Below are positions 1 through 12,769 of a stretch of 64,000 bases of DNA, piece after piece; positions within the stretch are counted from its first letter, which is position 1, and every line of letters begins with the position of its first letter. Below the pieces are notes generated by a model, which saw nothing but the letters and a program-made list of their open reading frames with translations, did no database searches and was not told the DNA's origin. The DNA is taken from NCBI GenBank assembly GCA_039602395.1, contig JBCNJP010000008.1:20973817-21037816 (forward strand), written 5' to 3'. The translations under genes and the position numbers were made by a program. The DNA is from Deinandra increscens subsp. villosa (lineage: Eukaryota > Streptophyta > Magnoliopsida > Asterales > Asteraceae).

Positions 1-395
1 CCAAAAGTAGATTGTTGCTGTCAACACGCAAGTCGTCTCAAATGTCGAAGTATATTCTTTTGGTAGCTTAGATTTGACTTTGTAATGTACGGTCTAGATT
101 AGATCACATGAGATCAATGGCTGTGATTGATCTCATCTGCACTATATATAGCTTGTTATCTCTTAGTTTACACATCGGTGTGGTTATCACTTGTAATAGT
201 GTAGCTTTGAGTTAATGCAAATAGTGCCGAATATTCGATATTTCATTGTCTCTACTATTTTGCAAATCAAGCCTTTACAATATACAAGAGTTTAACATTG
301 CTTAAGAAAAGTAAAATATAACTTAATTCCGCAAGGTTATATTTGCAAGTAAAGTGAATGGTTTAAGTTTAACTCTGACTTATATCGATCCTACA
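1..395 (+). repeat. Element A 5' LTR (right part only)
   Basis: Bases 1-395 align with 20200-20576, the 3' LTR, and end in CTACA just before the primer site. Substitutions are seen near 209 and 279, and an 18-base segment near 142-160 is absent from the 3' copy. The start of this LTR is outside the window. Confidence 0.95.
108..150 (+). promoter_or_regulatory. Element A promoter: inverted repeat next to TATA box
   Basis: Perfect 11-base inverted repeat ATGAGATCAAT (108-118) / ATTGATCTCAT (126-136) with a 7-base loop, followed 6 bases later by the TATA box CTATATATA (142-150). Transcription would start some 30 bases downstream. The 3' LTR keeps the inverted repeat but has lost the TATA box. 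Confidence 0.7.
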
Positions 396-397
396 AT

Positions 398-410
398 TGG
401 TATCAGAGCC
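398..410 (+). other. Element A primer binding site (tRNA-iMet)
   Basis: TGGTATCAGAGCC, the standard plant copia primer site complementary to initiator tRNA-Met, two bases after the LTR end at 395. Between it and the gag start at 514 lies a leader of about 100 bases. Confidence 0.95.
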
Positions 411-513
411 ATTGGCTCTCTACTTTGAAGACTTCTAGTGCTTCAAAGCTGATACTCTACTTGCATACTTATTTTCTTTAAGCCTTTTCTGTTTTAAAAA
501 ACTGTTTTTCACA

Positions 514-3474
514 ATGACTGATTTAACTCTTGGTTCACTTAACGGCAGCTCTAACAAACCACCAATTTTCACTCCTGATGACTTTGATACTTGGAAACTC
601 AGGATGGAAGGTTTTGTTAGAAGCCTAGACAGACGCATTTGGAACAGGTTGACTGTAGGTCCTTACAATCCAACTGTTCAATCTGCTGATGATGCCCAAG
701 TGCAAATACCAAAACCACTAGACAAATATGTTGAAGCTGATTACACTGAACTTGAGTATGATCACAAGGCCTACTGGACACTCCAGGCTGCATTACCCAA
801 CTCTATACTTGTAGGGTTTAAGGGATATAAGACAGCACATGGCTTGTGGATTGCTCTCAGTGAAATGTATGAAGGGTCTAGTGAGATTAAGGAAAACAAG
901 AAAGATGTTTTGAAACAAAGATATGAAAACTTTACTTACAAAACTGGTGAATCCATGACCAACCAGTATCTTAGATTTGTTTCACTTCTTGATGAATTGC
1001 AAAAGGTAGAAGTAAAAACTGAACAGGCTGATGCCAACAGAAAGTTCCTGAGATCATTACCTCCAGCTTGGACTGTCTACACAGTCAGCATCAAGGAGTG
1101 TAAAGATCTCAAAAAGCTTAAACTAAGTGAACTCCATGGAATCCTTAGTGCTTATGAAATGGAACTTAATTTTAAGCAGAATAGCTTTCCTGAGGCATCA
1201 CCACAGTTACAAACCACTGCTTTGGTTACAACTGATTTTCAAAAGATCTCAAACTCTTCTCAATATCACTCACCCTCAGTCAGTTTCATTGAGTCACCTA
1301 GAGGCTCAGAGAGTTCTTCAACACTTTTTGACAACTCTCACTCTGCCTATGTGGCAACTGACTCATCACAAGGCTTCACACGTGAAGACTTGGAATGCAT
1401 AGGGGCAGATGATCTAGAAGAAATGGACATTTTAACTCAATTGGCTATGGTTTCTGTGAGGGCCCAAAGATTTTATAAAAGAACTGGAAGAACTTATAAA
1501 GGGTTAAAGGGATCATCAATTGGGTTGGATAAATCTAAAGCTAAATGCTATAACTGTCATCAACTTGGTCATTTTGCCAGGGAATGCAAGCAGCCAAGGA
1601 GAGATGGACAAAACAACAACAACAATGTCCAACAGAGATCAAACCATGGAAGCAACAACAGCAGCAGTCAACAAAACAACAACAACAACAACCAACAGCC
1701 AACTCAACCAAAACCACATGGAAATCAAAATGTGGTGGAAGCTGTTGCTAATCAGACTGAATGCTTTGAGTGGGATGACTTTGTCACTGAGTATGAGCCA
1801 ATCAACCATGCTTTGATGGCTAAAGATGACTCAACTGAACAGGTAAATGAAATTCCTGAAAATGTGTTGGAAAATCTGTGCAGTCCCGCCTGCATAGAAC
1901 AAGTGGCAAAATACAGGAAACACAACACTGATCTGATTGATGAAGTTTCCAACTTAAATGAATTAAAGAACTGCTTTAAGAAAACTGAAACTGCTTACAT
2001 TACCAAAATTGAAAATTTAAACAAAGAATTTGAAGTTTTGAAGCAAACTAACTCCATTTTGGAAACACAATTAGAGGACTTGTTAAACAAGCTAACAATT
2101 TCAAGACAAGAAACAAAAGATGCAAAAGCAGAAAATGATGTTCTTGAAATTAAACTAAAAGATGCCTTATTCACTTGTGATAAATTCCAAACAGCTAACA
2201 AGAAAGCTGAGAAACTTTGGAATGGGGCAATGCATGGAAAAACAGGTATTAGGTACAACAATGTTGAACCACCCAAGGAATACTCACCTGTTATTGCTCC
2301 AATCCAAGCACTTCAGAAGGAGTGCAGTGTGAGTCTAGTTATTGATAGCACTGCATCCTCACTTTCTGAATCAAAATCTGTTGAATCATCATCAAACTGT
2401 GAAATCAAAGATGCTAGCACATCAGCATCTGTTGACCAATCCAAGGTCTTAAAACCAAAAGTTGCTTTTCCACCACCAACTATTTATGAGCCCAAGGATT
2501 CAAAAGTTGGAGGTAAACTACTTGAACAGCCAAAATCAACTGAAACTGAAAGAATGGGTAAACTTATTTACCATCAAGTTACTAAGGATCAAATAACTAA
2601 AAACACAGATTCTTTCCAAAGAAAAATGTTTGAATGTGTTTTCTGTGGTGAAAAAGGTCACATGGCTGCTATGTGCAAATTCAATCCTTTGAGCAAAGCT
2701 CAAAACTTATTGAAACCCAAAACTGTTTTTACTCAGAAAAGATCTACAGGTAAAATATCACCTGTAAGAAGTAACACAATGAAGTATTTTGATACTGAGT
2801 CAAACAAAGTTTTAATTGGGAATAACAAAAATGGAAGTTTTTCAGTCTTAAAATCAAACAGGGTTCCGGCTGAACTTTAACCGGAAAAATTTTCAACCGG
2901 AAGGGAAGTTCAACCGGAAAACTTCAAAACACTCAGATCAGTTACTACACCTAGACAACGACCCAGAGTTCAATTTACTGATGAGTATAACCACTTTGAA
3001 GGTCAAGGAAGGAGAAACCCATCTAGAGGCAAGACCACCTCTAGAGAAAACTTTGTGAAAAACAAACACAACTTTCTACCTGAAATTCCCTCTAGTTCAA
3101 GCGGAAATGCCTCTGTTGCATTTCGCAGTGAGAGATCTAGCCAGTCAAACAAATTTTCAAAACTTAATGCTAGATTCTCACCAGTGACTAGTGTTGATCA
3201 GACCTACACCTCACCCAGTGAGTTGCCAAAGGCTTTGACCAACAAACAGAAGAAATATAGGGAATACAGAGAAAGGAAGATTGTTGAAAGAAGGCTTAGC
3301 AAATCAAACAGGCAATGTGAATCAAGTGAACAGTCTGAACACTTGAACATTGATCAAGATGACCTGTTGAATGAGGATCCAATACAAAATACTTTAATAC
3401 TTAAAGAGTATAAGTATTATGATGCTTCTGGCAAGCCCAAGACCTCAAAGGCTTGGGTTCCCTTTAGAAATTAA
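514..3474 (+). pseudogene. gag: Element A gag polyprotein, one in-frame stop
   Basis: Capsid/nucleocapsid protein that would package the element RNA in cytoplasmic particles. The first ATG after the primer site is at 514. Seen in order: a copia capsid-type (UBN2/retrotran_gag) domain in about residues 20-250, a first CCHC zinc knuckle CYNCHQLGHFAREC near residue 345, an Asn/Gln-rich tract near 370-410, a coiled coil near 460-570 and a second knuckle CVFCGEKGHMAAMC near 707. A TAA at 2878-2880 stops the frame after 788 residues, but the same frame runs on to a TAA at 3472-3474 and ends in KAWVPFRN, like the end of the element D gag. The stop is one C-to-T change in a repeated motif (TTCAACCGGAA to TTTAACCGGAA), as expected from deamination of methylated cytosine. 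Confidence 0.9.
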
Positions 3475-3483
3475 TCTATTTTC

Positions 3484-3496
3484 TCTGTGTGTAGGT
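3484..3496 (+). promoter_or_regulatory. Splice-acceptor-like gag/pol junction of element A
   Basis: CTCTGTGTGTAGG stands between the gag stop (3472-3474) and pol. In the pol frame the TAG at 3492-3494 is a stop, so pol becomes open only after it, and no ATG begins pol. This fits a 3' splice site TGTGTGTAG|G or another recoding device; the equivalent place in D, E, G and C2 reads AGTGTGCAGG. Confidence 0.4.
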
Positions 3497-6367
3497 GCAA
3501 AATAAAGGCCAACAGAGCCTATGGGTAGTTGATAGTGGATGCACCTGCCACATGACTGGAAACAAGCAAGTATTGGAAAATCCCAAAATCATAAATGGAG
3601 GTCCTGTAACTTTTGGAAGTGCAAAAGGACACATTACTGCACAAGGTGCTGTCAGTAATGGGATGCTTACCTTTGACAAGGTAAATTTTGTTGACACATT
3701 AAATTTCAATTTACTTAGTGTCTCACAAATGTGTGACAAGAATTTGAATTTGATGTTTAATGAGAAAGAGGCCATAGTCTTGAAACCTGGTGTTAAAATC
3801 CCTGAGGAACTTGTTTTGCTCAGAGCACCTAGAAGAGAAGGACTATATATTTTGGATCTGTCTGCTGCCACTCCAGCCAGTGGTATTGCATGCTTTATAT
3901 CCAAAGCCTCAGTGGATGAATCTGATTTGTGGCATAGGAGGTTATGTCATGTCAATTTCAAGAACATGAACAGAACAGTGAATCTCAGCTTGGTTAAGGG
4001 TCTTCCTAACAAGCAGTTCAACTGTTCTGAACACTGTGTTTCTTGCCTCAAGGGTAAGCAACACAAGACCTCTTTCAAACCCAAAACTGAGTCTTCTATC
4101 ACTCAACCTCTAGAACTTTTGCATATGGATCTGTTTGGTCCAACTAGAGTGATGAGCATAGGGAAAAGGTCATACTGTTTTGTCATAATTGATGATTATA
4201 CTAGATATACATGGGTGTTCTTCTTAAAAATAAAAGATAAAACTGCTGAATTGTTGAAAACACTAATTATATCTTTAGAAAATCAAGCAAAATTAAAAGT
4301 TAGGAAAATCAGAAGTGACAATGGCACTAAGTTTAAAAATCATGTTTTGAACTCATTTTGTGAGGAAAAAGGAATCTATAGGCAATTCAGTGCTCCTAGA
4401 ACTCCACAGCAAAATGGTGTTGCTGAAAAGAGAAATAGGACATTAATTGAGGCTGCTAGAGCTATGCTAGCAGATTCCAAGTTACCTGTGATATTTTGGG
4501 CAGAAGCAGTAAACACTGCATGCTATGTCCAAAATAGGACTTTGATTGTTAAGGGTAAAAACAAAACTGCTTATGAACTTTGGAGAGGTAGAAAACCTAA
4601 CATTTACTTCTTTAAATCTTTCGGTTGTCCTGTTACTATTTTGATAACTAATAGGTTGTTGCCTAAGTTTGCTGAAAAGGCAGATGAAGGATATTTTCTT
4701 GGATATTCTGGTGTTTCAAAAGCATTCAGAGTATACAATAAAAGTACTAAAATCGTTGAGGAAACCATTAATGTGACTTTCAATGAGAAATCTCTTAACA
4801 ATTTTGTATCACAACCTGAATGGCTATTTGACATAGATGCACTAACCACTGCTTTCAATTTTACCATTGAGAAGCCATTGAGTTCAAAAGTGCAGGAACA
4901 GGAACATAAGCAAAATCACATAAGATCGGCTGATGATATCTGGAAGACAAGCACCAAGGAACTGCAAATGCAACCTACCTTCTTTTCATCCATCAGCACC
5001 AAGCCTGTGAAACCCAACAACTCAAAGAAAACATCTGAAATTGTTCCTGCTGATACAGAAGTTTTTCCGGTCGAACTTCCGGTTGAAGTTCAAGCGGATC
5101 CTGTAGCTGTAGAATCTCCGGTTGAAGTTCAACCGGAAAACAATTTTTCAGAAAATACTGAGAACAATGAATCTAATGACTCAACAGATGCTGGTTCAAA
5201 TGAGTATAGTTTTGAGCATCTGATTTCAGATTCAGTCCCAAGTTCTCATGAAGAAAGTTCAGATCCTGTATCACAAACCAACAATATTGAGTTATTACCT
5301 CAACTCAATATTCCTCACAATGGAAGAAGCCATGAATTTCCACTATTTCCGGATAGAAGAATTGGAAAGAACCATCCAAGGGAGAACATTATCGGAGACT
5401 TGTCAGCTCCTGTGCTGACAAGAAGCAAGTCTATTGATGCAAACATTTGCCTCCATGCTGCATATCTGTCTCAAGAAGTACCCACAAAGATCAATGATGC
5501 TTTGGAAGATGAAAGCTGGGTAGAGGCAATGCAAGAGGAACTGTTTCTATCAATAAACAGAAGGTTTGGGAATTGGTTGACTTACCTGAAGGTGAAGAAC
5601 CAATTTGAACTAAATGGGTACTCAGAAACAAGAAGGATGACTGGGGGAATTGTAATAAAAAACAAGGCCAGACTTGTAGCTCAAGGCTACAAACAAGAAG
5701 AAGGCATTCACTATGATGAAGTTTTTGCTCCTGTAGCCAGGCTTGAAGCAATCAGAATATTTCTTGCATATGCTGCATTCAAAATCTTTCTGGTATTTCA
5801 AATGGATGTTAAATGTGCTTTTCTGTATGGTATTTTGGAACAGGATGTGTATGTGAAGCAACCTCCAGGCTTTAAAGACCCTCATTACCCCAACAGGGTG
5901 TGCAAATTGATTAAAGCTTTATATGGGCTCAAGCAAGCTCCTAGGACATGGTATGAGACACTCTCAAACTACCTCCTAGTGAATGGCTACAAGAGGGGAG
6001 CTATTGACAAAACACTGTTTGTGAAATCTGATGGAAAAGGTACTTTAATGGTACAAATCTATGTTGATGACATCATCTTTGGTTCATCCAGTGCTGCATT
6101 GTGTAAAGAATTTGAGAGCTTAATGCAATCTAAGTTTGAGATGAGTTCAATGGGAGAACTGAACTTCTTCTTAGGGTTGCAAGTGAAGCAAACTGCAAAT
6201 GGAATTTTCTTGAATCAATCCAAATACATTCAAGATATGCTGAAAAGATTTGATATGCAGTCTGTTTCAACCTCAAAAACTCCCATCTCCACTTCTCATA
6301 AGTTACACAGTGACTCAAGTGGAAAACCAGTAGATGTTCACCTCTACAGGGCAATGATTGGATCACT
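3495..6367 (+). pseudogene. pol: Element A pol, first part: protease, integrase, reverse transcriptase
   Basis: Polyprotein for particle maturation, cDNA synthesis and integration. Protease motif DSGCTCHMTG near residue 12; pre-integrase His/Cys domain (HRRLCH, then C-x2-C) near residues 146-190; integrase core with MDLFGP near 211, SDNGT near 274 and NGVAEKRN near 307, giving the D, D, E triad; RT with QMDVKCAFLYG and the catalytic YVDD near 855. The reading starts after a TAG at 3492 without an ATG. About 30 codons at roughly 5545-5645 are out of the canonical frame: the expected RT wording can be read in another frame there, with a TGA inside it, so two nearly compensating indels flank it. 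The gene is then cut at 6367 by element B; RNase H resumes at 14434. Confidence 0.92.
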
Positions 6368-7998
6368 TGATGTGCTCGGAACGACACTAAAAACACTAAT
6401 AAAATAGACCTAAACCTAGACCTAAGACACACCTAATTTTACCGAAATAACCTAAACCGAACCGAACCCTAAGGCAATGAACCTGTCGGATTATAGTAAA
6501 GCTAAGGCAAGACCGAAATATCGAACCTAGGACACTCTAAAGACAAGACTTAACCTAGACCTAGAAAATTGAAATACTGAGTAATTTTGGTTTTTGATTT
6601 GATTTGTGATTTAACTGGAATTAACTAATGCAACGAGCAAACAGACGAACGCAGGAAACCTTGGGGAAAATCAAATGAGAGAAGGATATACCACCTAGAC
6701 CTAGACTCGCAATCGACACTTAACTTTACCTCGGCCCTAACTAATCTGATGGTGGCTAGTTCACCTTTTAAGTTCTGCCTAGCTGACAATCCTAACGCTC
6801 GAACAGGAGTTCACCTTGCGGGTACATCCAACCTCAACTAAACCTAGCCACCCTCGAAACAATCTAAGGCACCCTAAGCTAGCAGGAGCTACCACGAATC
6901 ACTACGACTGACAAGAATTAGCAAGTTACCTAATTTCCTAGGGCATCCCTCTTCAGATGGCGATGTGATCCTATTCCACTAAGCAACCCAACTAACCTAC
7001 CTAGCTATCACCTTCCGGCTTGTCTAATTAGGGCAGCAAATTGCAATCAAATAAACAATCATTAATCAACAAAATAGTTCAAGACGTCTCCTAACTATTC
7101 TATCGCAACCAACCCTAAAGCTAGCTACTTTAGACAAATTACCTAGACAGAAAGACATTCGAAGGTAAGGAGTGCATTAATCAACAATTCTAAATCCAAT
7201 CACAATACACAAACGCATTCAGTCATAGTAATCATGGGGTTTAATAGGAAAGTACATCAATCAATTAGTCAAAACCGAGAATAAAGTTAAAATATCAATT
7301 ACTCATCACAACGGTCTAGATGGCATAATTAGTTTAGCCTACAATCATGGTCTGAAAAATAAACATCATAAAGTCTGGAACTTGATTCAAAAACATGATA
7401 GTAACTAATAGTTTAAAACGAAAACGAAGTAATTGGAAGAACCGGTGAATGATTTGTAGTGCAATTCCGATCTCCCAATGCTTCTCCTTGATCCCAGCTC
7501 TCTTCTCCTCTGAAAATCGCCCTTAATCGCTCTGGGATTCGTCTGCCGTTCGTGAATATTGAATTAGAACCCTAAAATCGAATTTATACTCGAATTGCTT
7601 CTTTTGCGGGTTTTAGACCTCCAAGCGTATCGCTTAGAGGTATGTCCTCTCCAGGCGATACGCTTTCAGCTCATGTCGCGACAGTTTAGTCGGTCAAACC
7701 GACTTAAAGCTCCGTTAACTTTCTCCATCTAAGCGTATCGCTTACTGGTCGTCAGGTTCCAGGCGATACGCCTGGACCTTCTTGTTCAGCTCTTTTCCTT
7801 CTTTTCTTGTTCCATCTTCTCACTTTCTACTCGTGGCCTCGGGAACTTCACCAAACTGCAAAACTTACATAAAAACTATAAAAAGGACTCAAAGACACAA
7901 CTTAAGTAAAACAAACTAAAACTAATGCAAACCGACTCAATTCAACTCAAATATAAACATAAAAGACCTCGGAAATGAGATGTGTTTGCAACACATCA
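6368..7998 (-). repeat. Element B 3' LTR
   Basis: 1631 bases, paired with 12794-14428 (1635 bases). Begins TGATGTGCTCGG and ends AACACATCA on the + strand. It holds four copies of a hairpin motif around GCGTATCGC/GCGATACGC between about 7622 and 7775. Confidence 0.95.
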
Positions 7999-8015
7999 AA
8001 CATCCCCACACTGAC
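7999..8015 (-). other. Element B polypurine tract
   Basis: On the minus strand a G-rich tract (GTGTGGGGATGTT) directly precedes the 3' LTR, the place where plus-strand DNA priming is expected. Confidence 0.6.
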
Positions 8016-9814
8016 TCTTTTTTCGTCCTCGAAAAATACCGCAATGGAATCACAACCAGGAAATTGACTCCTAAACCTTTAACATTCCAAAATTCAACAG
8101 CCACCATACAATTCCACATTCCAAATGTATTAACACACTAGCTACGATTGCCGATATTTCGATCCGATTAAACCCAACCACCGACCTTTTCTTCGCCCAT
8201 GTATTTATGAAATTACCGATATATGTTCAGTGCCTATGGATCACACTAAAGAAAGCTCTAGTTCAACCTACTACCGAATCTTAATCAGTCAAAGCAAAGG
8301 GTATAGTTGATTTAAATTTATATATTTTCTCCAACCCCCCTTAAACCAGATACTAAGATGTCCAAAGAATAACTATTTATTTATATGCAACTTCTTGAGC
8401 ATTTATTCTCTAAGTTATCAATTTTTTTTTCATTTTTTTTTAATTATAGTTGGTCAATTTTATCTAAAATTACCAACGGACATCACCAGAGGTATTCTTT
8501 CACAAGGTCTTACCCCCGAAATCATACATGAGTATTTTGCCCGCGAGATCCGAAACATCATCAGAGGTACTTACCACGGGATACTATCCTTAGTTCGTAC
8601 ATGAGTATTCTGCCCCTTCACTCTAATTCATTAACCAGATTATTAACTACATGCTCATTTGAAATTCTAAGGACATAGGAGTATCTAGCCTAAAGCGGTC
8701 TCTTTCTTCCTAATCATCAGATTCAGAATCCCTATCACTCCTAAAATGGGAACCCACTAGCAGACTGATTAGCATATTTATACAACAAATAAACACATAG
8801 GCTATTTAAGCTACTCCTAGGTCAGCTGGGCCTACCGACACATCATAGTTTAGTAATGCTTTCCATTCTCACCATACTTAACACATTTCCCAAATTATTG
8901 ACCTTAAGTCATTAATTTAACATTTAAGCACAAAATTAGACAATCAATTCCCAGTTTCCTATCATTTTCCATTTAATTGCAGCCAAAATCTCGGACATTT
9001 TTGAACAATTTTTTCAATTTTTTTCAATTTTAACATTTTTATGACTCAATAACACACCAAAAATAAAAGACTAATAAAAGACTGACTCAATACGAAAGTA
9101 TCCCATCCCCACACTTGAATCACACATTGCCCTAAATGTGGAATGGAACAAAAACAAATCAGAAATAAAATAAATAAAATAAAAGAAGTTGAAACGTGTT
9201 CACCTGAAACTCCAGAGACTCAGCACATCGACCGCCAGCGAATCCACCACAAACTCCGGTAAACAGAAATAATAAAAATTTAAAATTTAGAAAATTTCTG
9301 AAATACCTCCTCCAGGCGTATCGCCTACAACCATGCACTTCCCAGGCGATACGCCTGGAACTGCACACAACCGGCCCCGCCAAAGGATGCAAGCGTATCG
9401 CCTATAACCTACCATCCTCCAGGCAATACGCTTGGAACGTGATTTCCAGAGAATTTTTGGAATTTGACCCCAAAAATTTTCTATCTCTTTTCTCCACAGC
9501 AGGTCTATGGTCGAACTTTTCAGCAAAAACCTGCACTTTTGACCTGCAAATTCACCTTTTCCAATCTCCAAATCTCCAGAATTACCCTGCAAACACTAAA
9601 AACACAAAACCCAACAGACGTAAAAAACACGAAAACCAAAATTTACAGAAAATAAAACACAAATACACAAATATACAAACCGGGCACTTATCAATTAACT
9701 CAAATCAGAAAGACACATCTCCCAAAACATCCGGAGGCTTCGATTTCACATCTTTAGCTCACAAAACTACCGGATTCCACCCGGTTTCTATCCAAACAAC
9801 TTCTAACCAACTTC
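8016..9814 (-). other. Element B 3' non-coding region with hairpin repeats
   Basis: About 1.8 kb between the protease-side ORF and the purine tract. No pol homology is seen in any frame. At 9313-9437 there is a second four-unit block of the same hairpin motif as in the LTRs: AGGCGTATCGCCT, CCAGGCGATACGCCTGG, AAGCGTATCGCC and CCAGGCAATACGCTTGG. The rest is AT-rich and unrecognised. Confidence 0.6.
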
Positions 9815-10145
9815 CTACCCCATAAAGCACTGAACTTCTACTGCTCTCAACAACCTCTTAACCTTCCAATGCTTATACCTACCCGGAAGAAATCGATATT
9901 TTCCTAGAAAACTCATTTCCGGGTCATGGGTAGCAACAATCACATCTAACCTCCCCACACTTGGACTAAGCACAACCCTATCATCGAATTCACCAATGTC
10001 ACCAAGTGTGGCTCTCCTCAAACTATCCTCAACTACCAAACGCTCTCCAACCACTAAATCCTCACCGGGTTCTACTAACGGGTCAAAATTATCATTCCTA
10101 TCAATTAACTCATCTAACCCCCCAGGATCCTCCCCACACTTATCC

Positions 10146-12633
10146 TCAACCACGCAATTCACCTTCCAACCTATTTCCAACGACCAGATCCTCACCAGTG
10201 ACATAACTAACACAACTATCCACCAAAGATATAAAAGAACCTAGAAAGTACACGGACTCGTTGTTCTTGTCACTCGACTTACCAACCTTGAACTCAACCG
10301 ATTCATCATCTACCCTCAAAGTAATCGTGCCTGTGAAAACATCAACTACCGCCCGAGCAGTCCTAAGGAAAGGCCTTCCTAAAATCAACGGGCAACTAGC
10401 ATCATATGCAGTATCAACTACCACAAAGTCTATAGGGAACAAGAATTTGTCAACTTGCACAAGCACATTTTCCACTATTCCTTTGGGTCTAACCACCGAC
10501 CTATCTGCTAAAGAAATTGTCATCCTAGTCGGCTCTAACTCGCCTAATCCTAGATGCATGAAAACAGAATATGGCATAACATTAATCGAGGCACCTAGAT
10601 CAGCTAAAGCACATGTAACAGATGAATCACCAAAAGAGCACGGAATTGTAAATGTACCAGGATCAGTCAATTTTTCAGGCAATCTATTTTGAACTACAGC
10701 AGAACAATTAGCATCAAGAGTGACATCCGAAAAATTTTCAAGCTTCTTCTTATTAGTTAACATATCTTTTAAAAACTTAGCATACTTAGGCATTTGTCTA
10801 ATAACATCAGTAAAAGGTAAAGTGACCCTAAGCTGCTTAAGAAGCTCTAAGAACTGACTGTATTCACGTGCATTCTTCTGTTGAACCAGACGTTCAGGAT
10901 AAGGCACTTGCTTCAGATCATCGGCTGTGATTGGTTTCGGTGCGAACCTCACTCTCTTCTTCTCTTTAACAGCCTCCCACTTCAGCGGCTTCTCTCTCAC
11001 TCCCTCAGCCTCGACGTTTGGTGCGGTACTTGCTGGCGTAACGCTCTCGTGCACCCTTCCGCCAGGCGTCTCCAACTCAATCTCCTCATCGACCGGCTCC
11101 TCATCAACTACCGCCGGCGATGGACTCTGGACAACTCTCCCGCTCCTAGTGGTGATGGCATTCACATTGGCATTGGGGTTCTTGTAAGTACTACCGGAAA
11201 ACTGACCCCCACGGGAATTGAGCTCCTTCAGCTGCTTCGCTATGTCACCGACTGACCGCTGCAAATCCAGGAACGAAGCTTGTTGATTTCTTAACAACGT
11301 GTCATGCTCCGCCAGCTTCTTCTGTGTGGCCTCATCTCTCGCGTTCATCTGCTGCAAGATCTGCGTTTGGTTCATGACCAGCTCTGTAAGCTCCTTCATG
11401 GTCGGCCCCTCGTTTCCTCCACCATTCTGATTATACCTCGGCTGAAAACCAGGTGGATTTCCTCCCTCTCGCCATCCTGAATTTTGGCCACTCCTCCACC
11501 CAGACTGGAACGAATTACCGAACTGGTTTCGGTTTCCAATATAATCCACTTGCTCAGCGGGAGCAAGCGGGCAGTCTCGAGTGTCATGAGTGCCTCTGCA
11601 CAGCTCACATTTGGCTTTAATGTGGAGTTTGATTTCTTCTAAAGATTTGTAAATATTCTCTAACTCCCTAGGTGACATGGTTTCTGAGCCAATGTGATTG
11701 ACACCCCGGGTAGATGTAGATGGAACGAGTGATCTAGTCGGGGCCAAGGTGGCTCTCCGACCTCCGGGTGCCTGCTGTTCAGCAAGTGCGAAGCTCTCAA
11801 ATAATGATTTGCATTCATCCACAGTGAGCTTCTCCATCATATGTCCTCCAGCCGAAATATTGAAATCCTTCTGCACAGAATAAGGAAGTCCATTATAGAA
11901 CTTTTCTATGATCGCCCAGTCCGTCAACCCGTGTTGCGGACATCTACTCAGAAGGGTATTGAATCTTTCGTAAGCAACAGAATAAGGCTCATCGGGGTCC
12001 ATCTTGAAAGAGTGGATTTCCTCCCGAGTACGTGAAGCCTTGGCTGGGGGATGATACTTCTTCAGGGAATTTTAACATCAGATCGTCCCAGGTGGCGATC
12101 GAGTTAGGCGGAAGCGTCTCAAGCCACTCGGCGGCTCGAGACGTAAGGGAGAATGGAAATAAACGCAAGTAGATGATTTCGTTCGCGACTCCGGTGAGTC
12201 CGAACGTGTTGCAGATACGAATGAAGCGGGAGATATGCGTCGGTGCATCTTCGTCCTCACGTCCATGGAACTGGATGGAATGCGTCAAAGCGTTGATGAC
12301 GTGGGACGGAACTTGCCAATTCGCGGTGTTGGCAATAGCAGGCTGTGCAATAGCAAACCGGGCCTCGGTGACTCCGGCGCTAGCCTGCTCGTGGACGGTG
12401 CGACGTGCCGCCATGGATGAAAGATCGGGAAATGGGATGGGTTTGGTGTCGCGTGTGGTTTGTGTGGAAGAAGATGGCTTGGAATGGGTGGTGGTGGAAA
12501 TGATGAACGCCTCTAGCTCGGTGCGTAGAAGGCGAAACCGTTCACGAATATCCGCGTCGGGATCAGAAAGTGGTGACAACTCAGGAGGACCTCGTGAACG
12601 GGTGTGTGGCATAAAATGATGAAACTGACTCAA
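10146..12633 (-). pseudogene. gag: Element B gag with aspartic protease, one frameshift
   Basis: Athila-type gag: starts at 12633 (MSQFHHFMPHTRSRG), with a capsid-like stretch to about 12070, where one extra base throws the frame; the homologous wording continues in the next frame into the 618-codon open stretch that ends at 10146. Seen there: the capsid continuation (RFNTLLSRCPQHGL), a knuckle CELCRGTHDTRDC (C-x2-C-x3-H-x4-C), and a retropepsin-like domain with DLGASINVMP and the later ILGRPFLRTA. The DLGA in place of the usual DTGA is typical of Athila proteins. No RT follows. A further 111 codons, acid-rich and of unknown role, can be read in a neighbouring frame at 9815-10145. Confidence 0.85.
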
Positions 12634-12769
12634 AGAAAAAATTACAAGAAAAATAAAACCTAAAAATCTAGACTCGAAACGGAAATCCTAAGACTCTAGA
12701 CACGGAAAAACCAAAAAGACTCAAAATTTCCTAACGACGACCTAAGTTAATCTTGCCAATTGCCAAGTG

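Noticed and set aside
9159..9592. Small open frames in the 3' region of B
   Set aside because: Low-complexity products created by the hairpin repeats; no start context or homology.
10261..11255. Open frames on the + strand opposite the B gag
   Set aside because: They mirror the minus-strand gag-protease frame, which has clear domain motifs; the + strand products show none.
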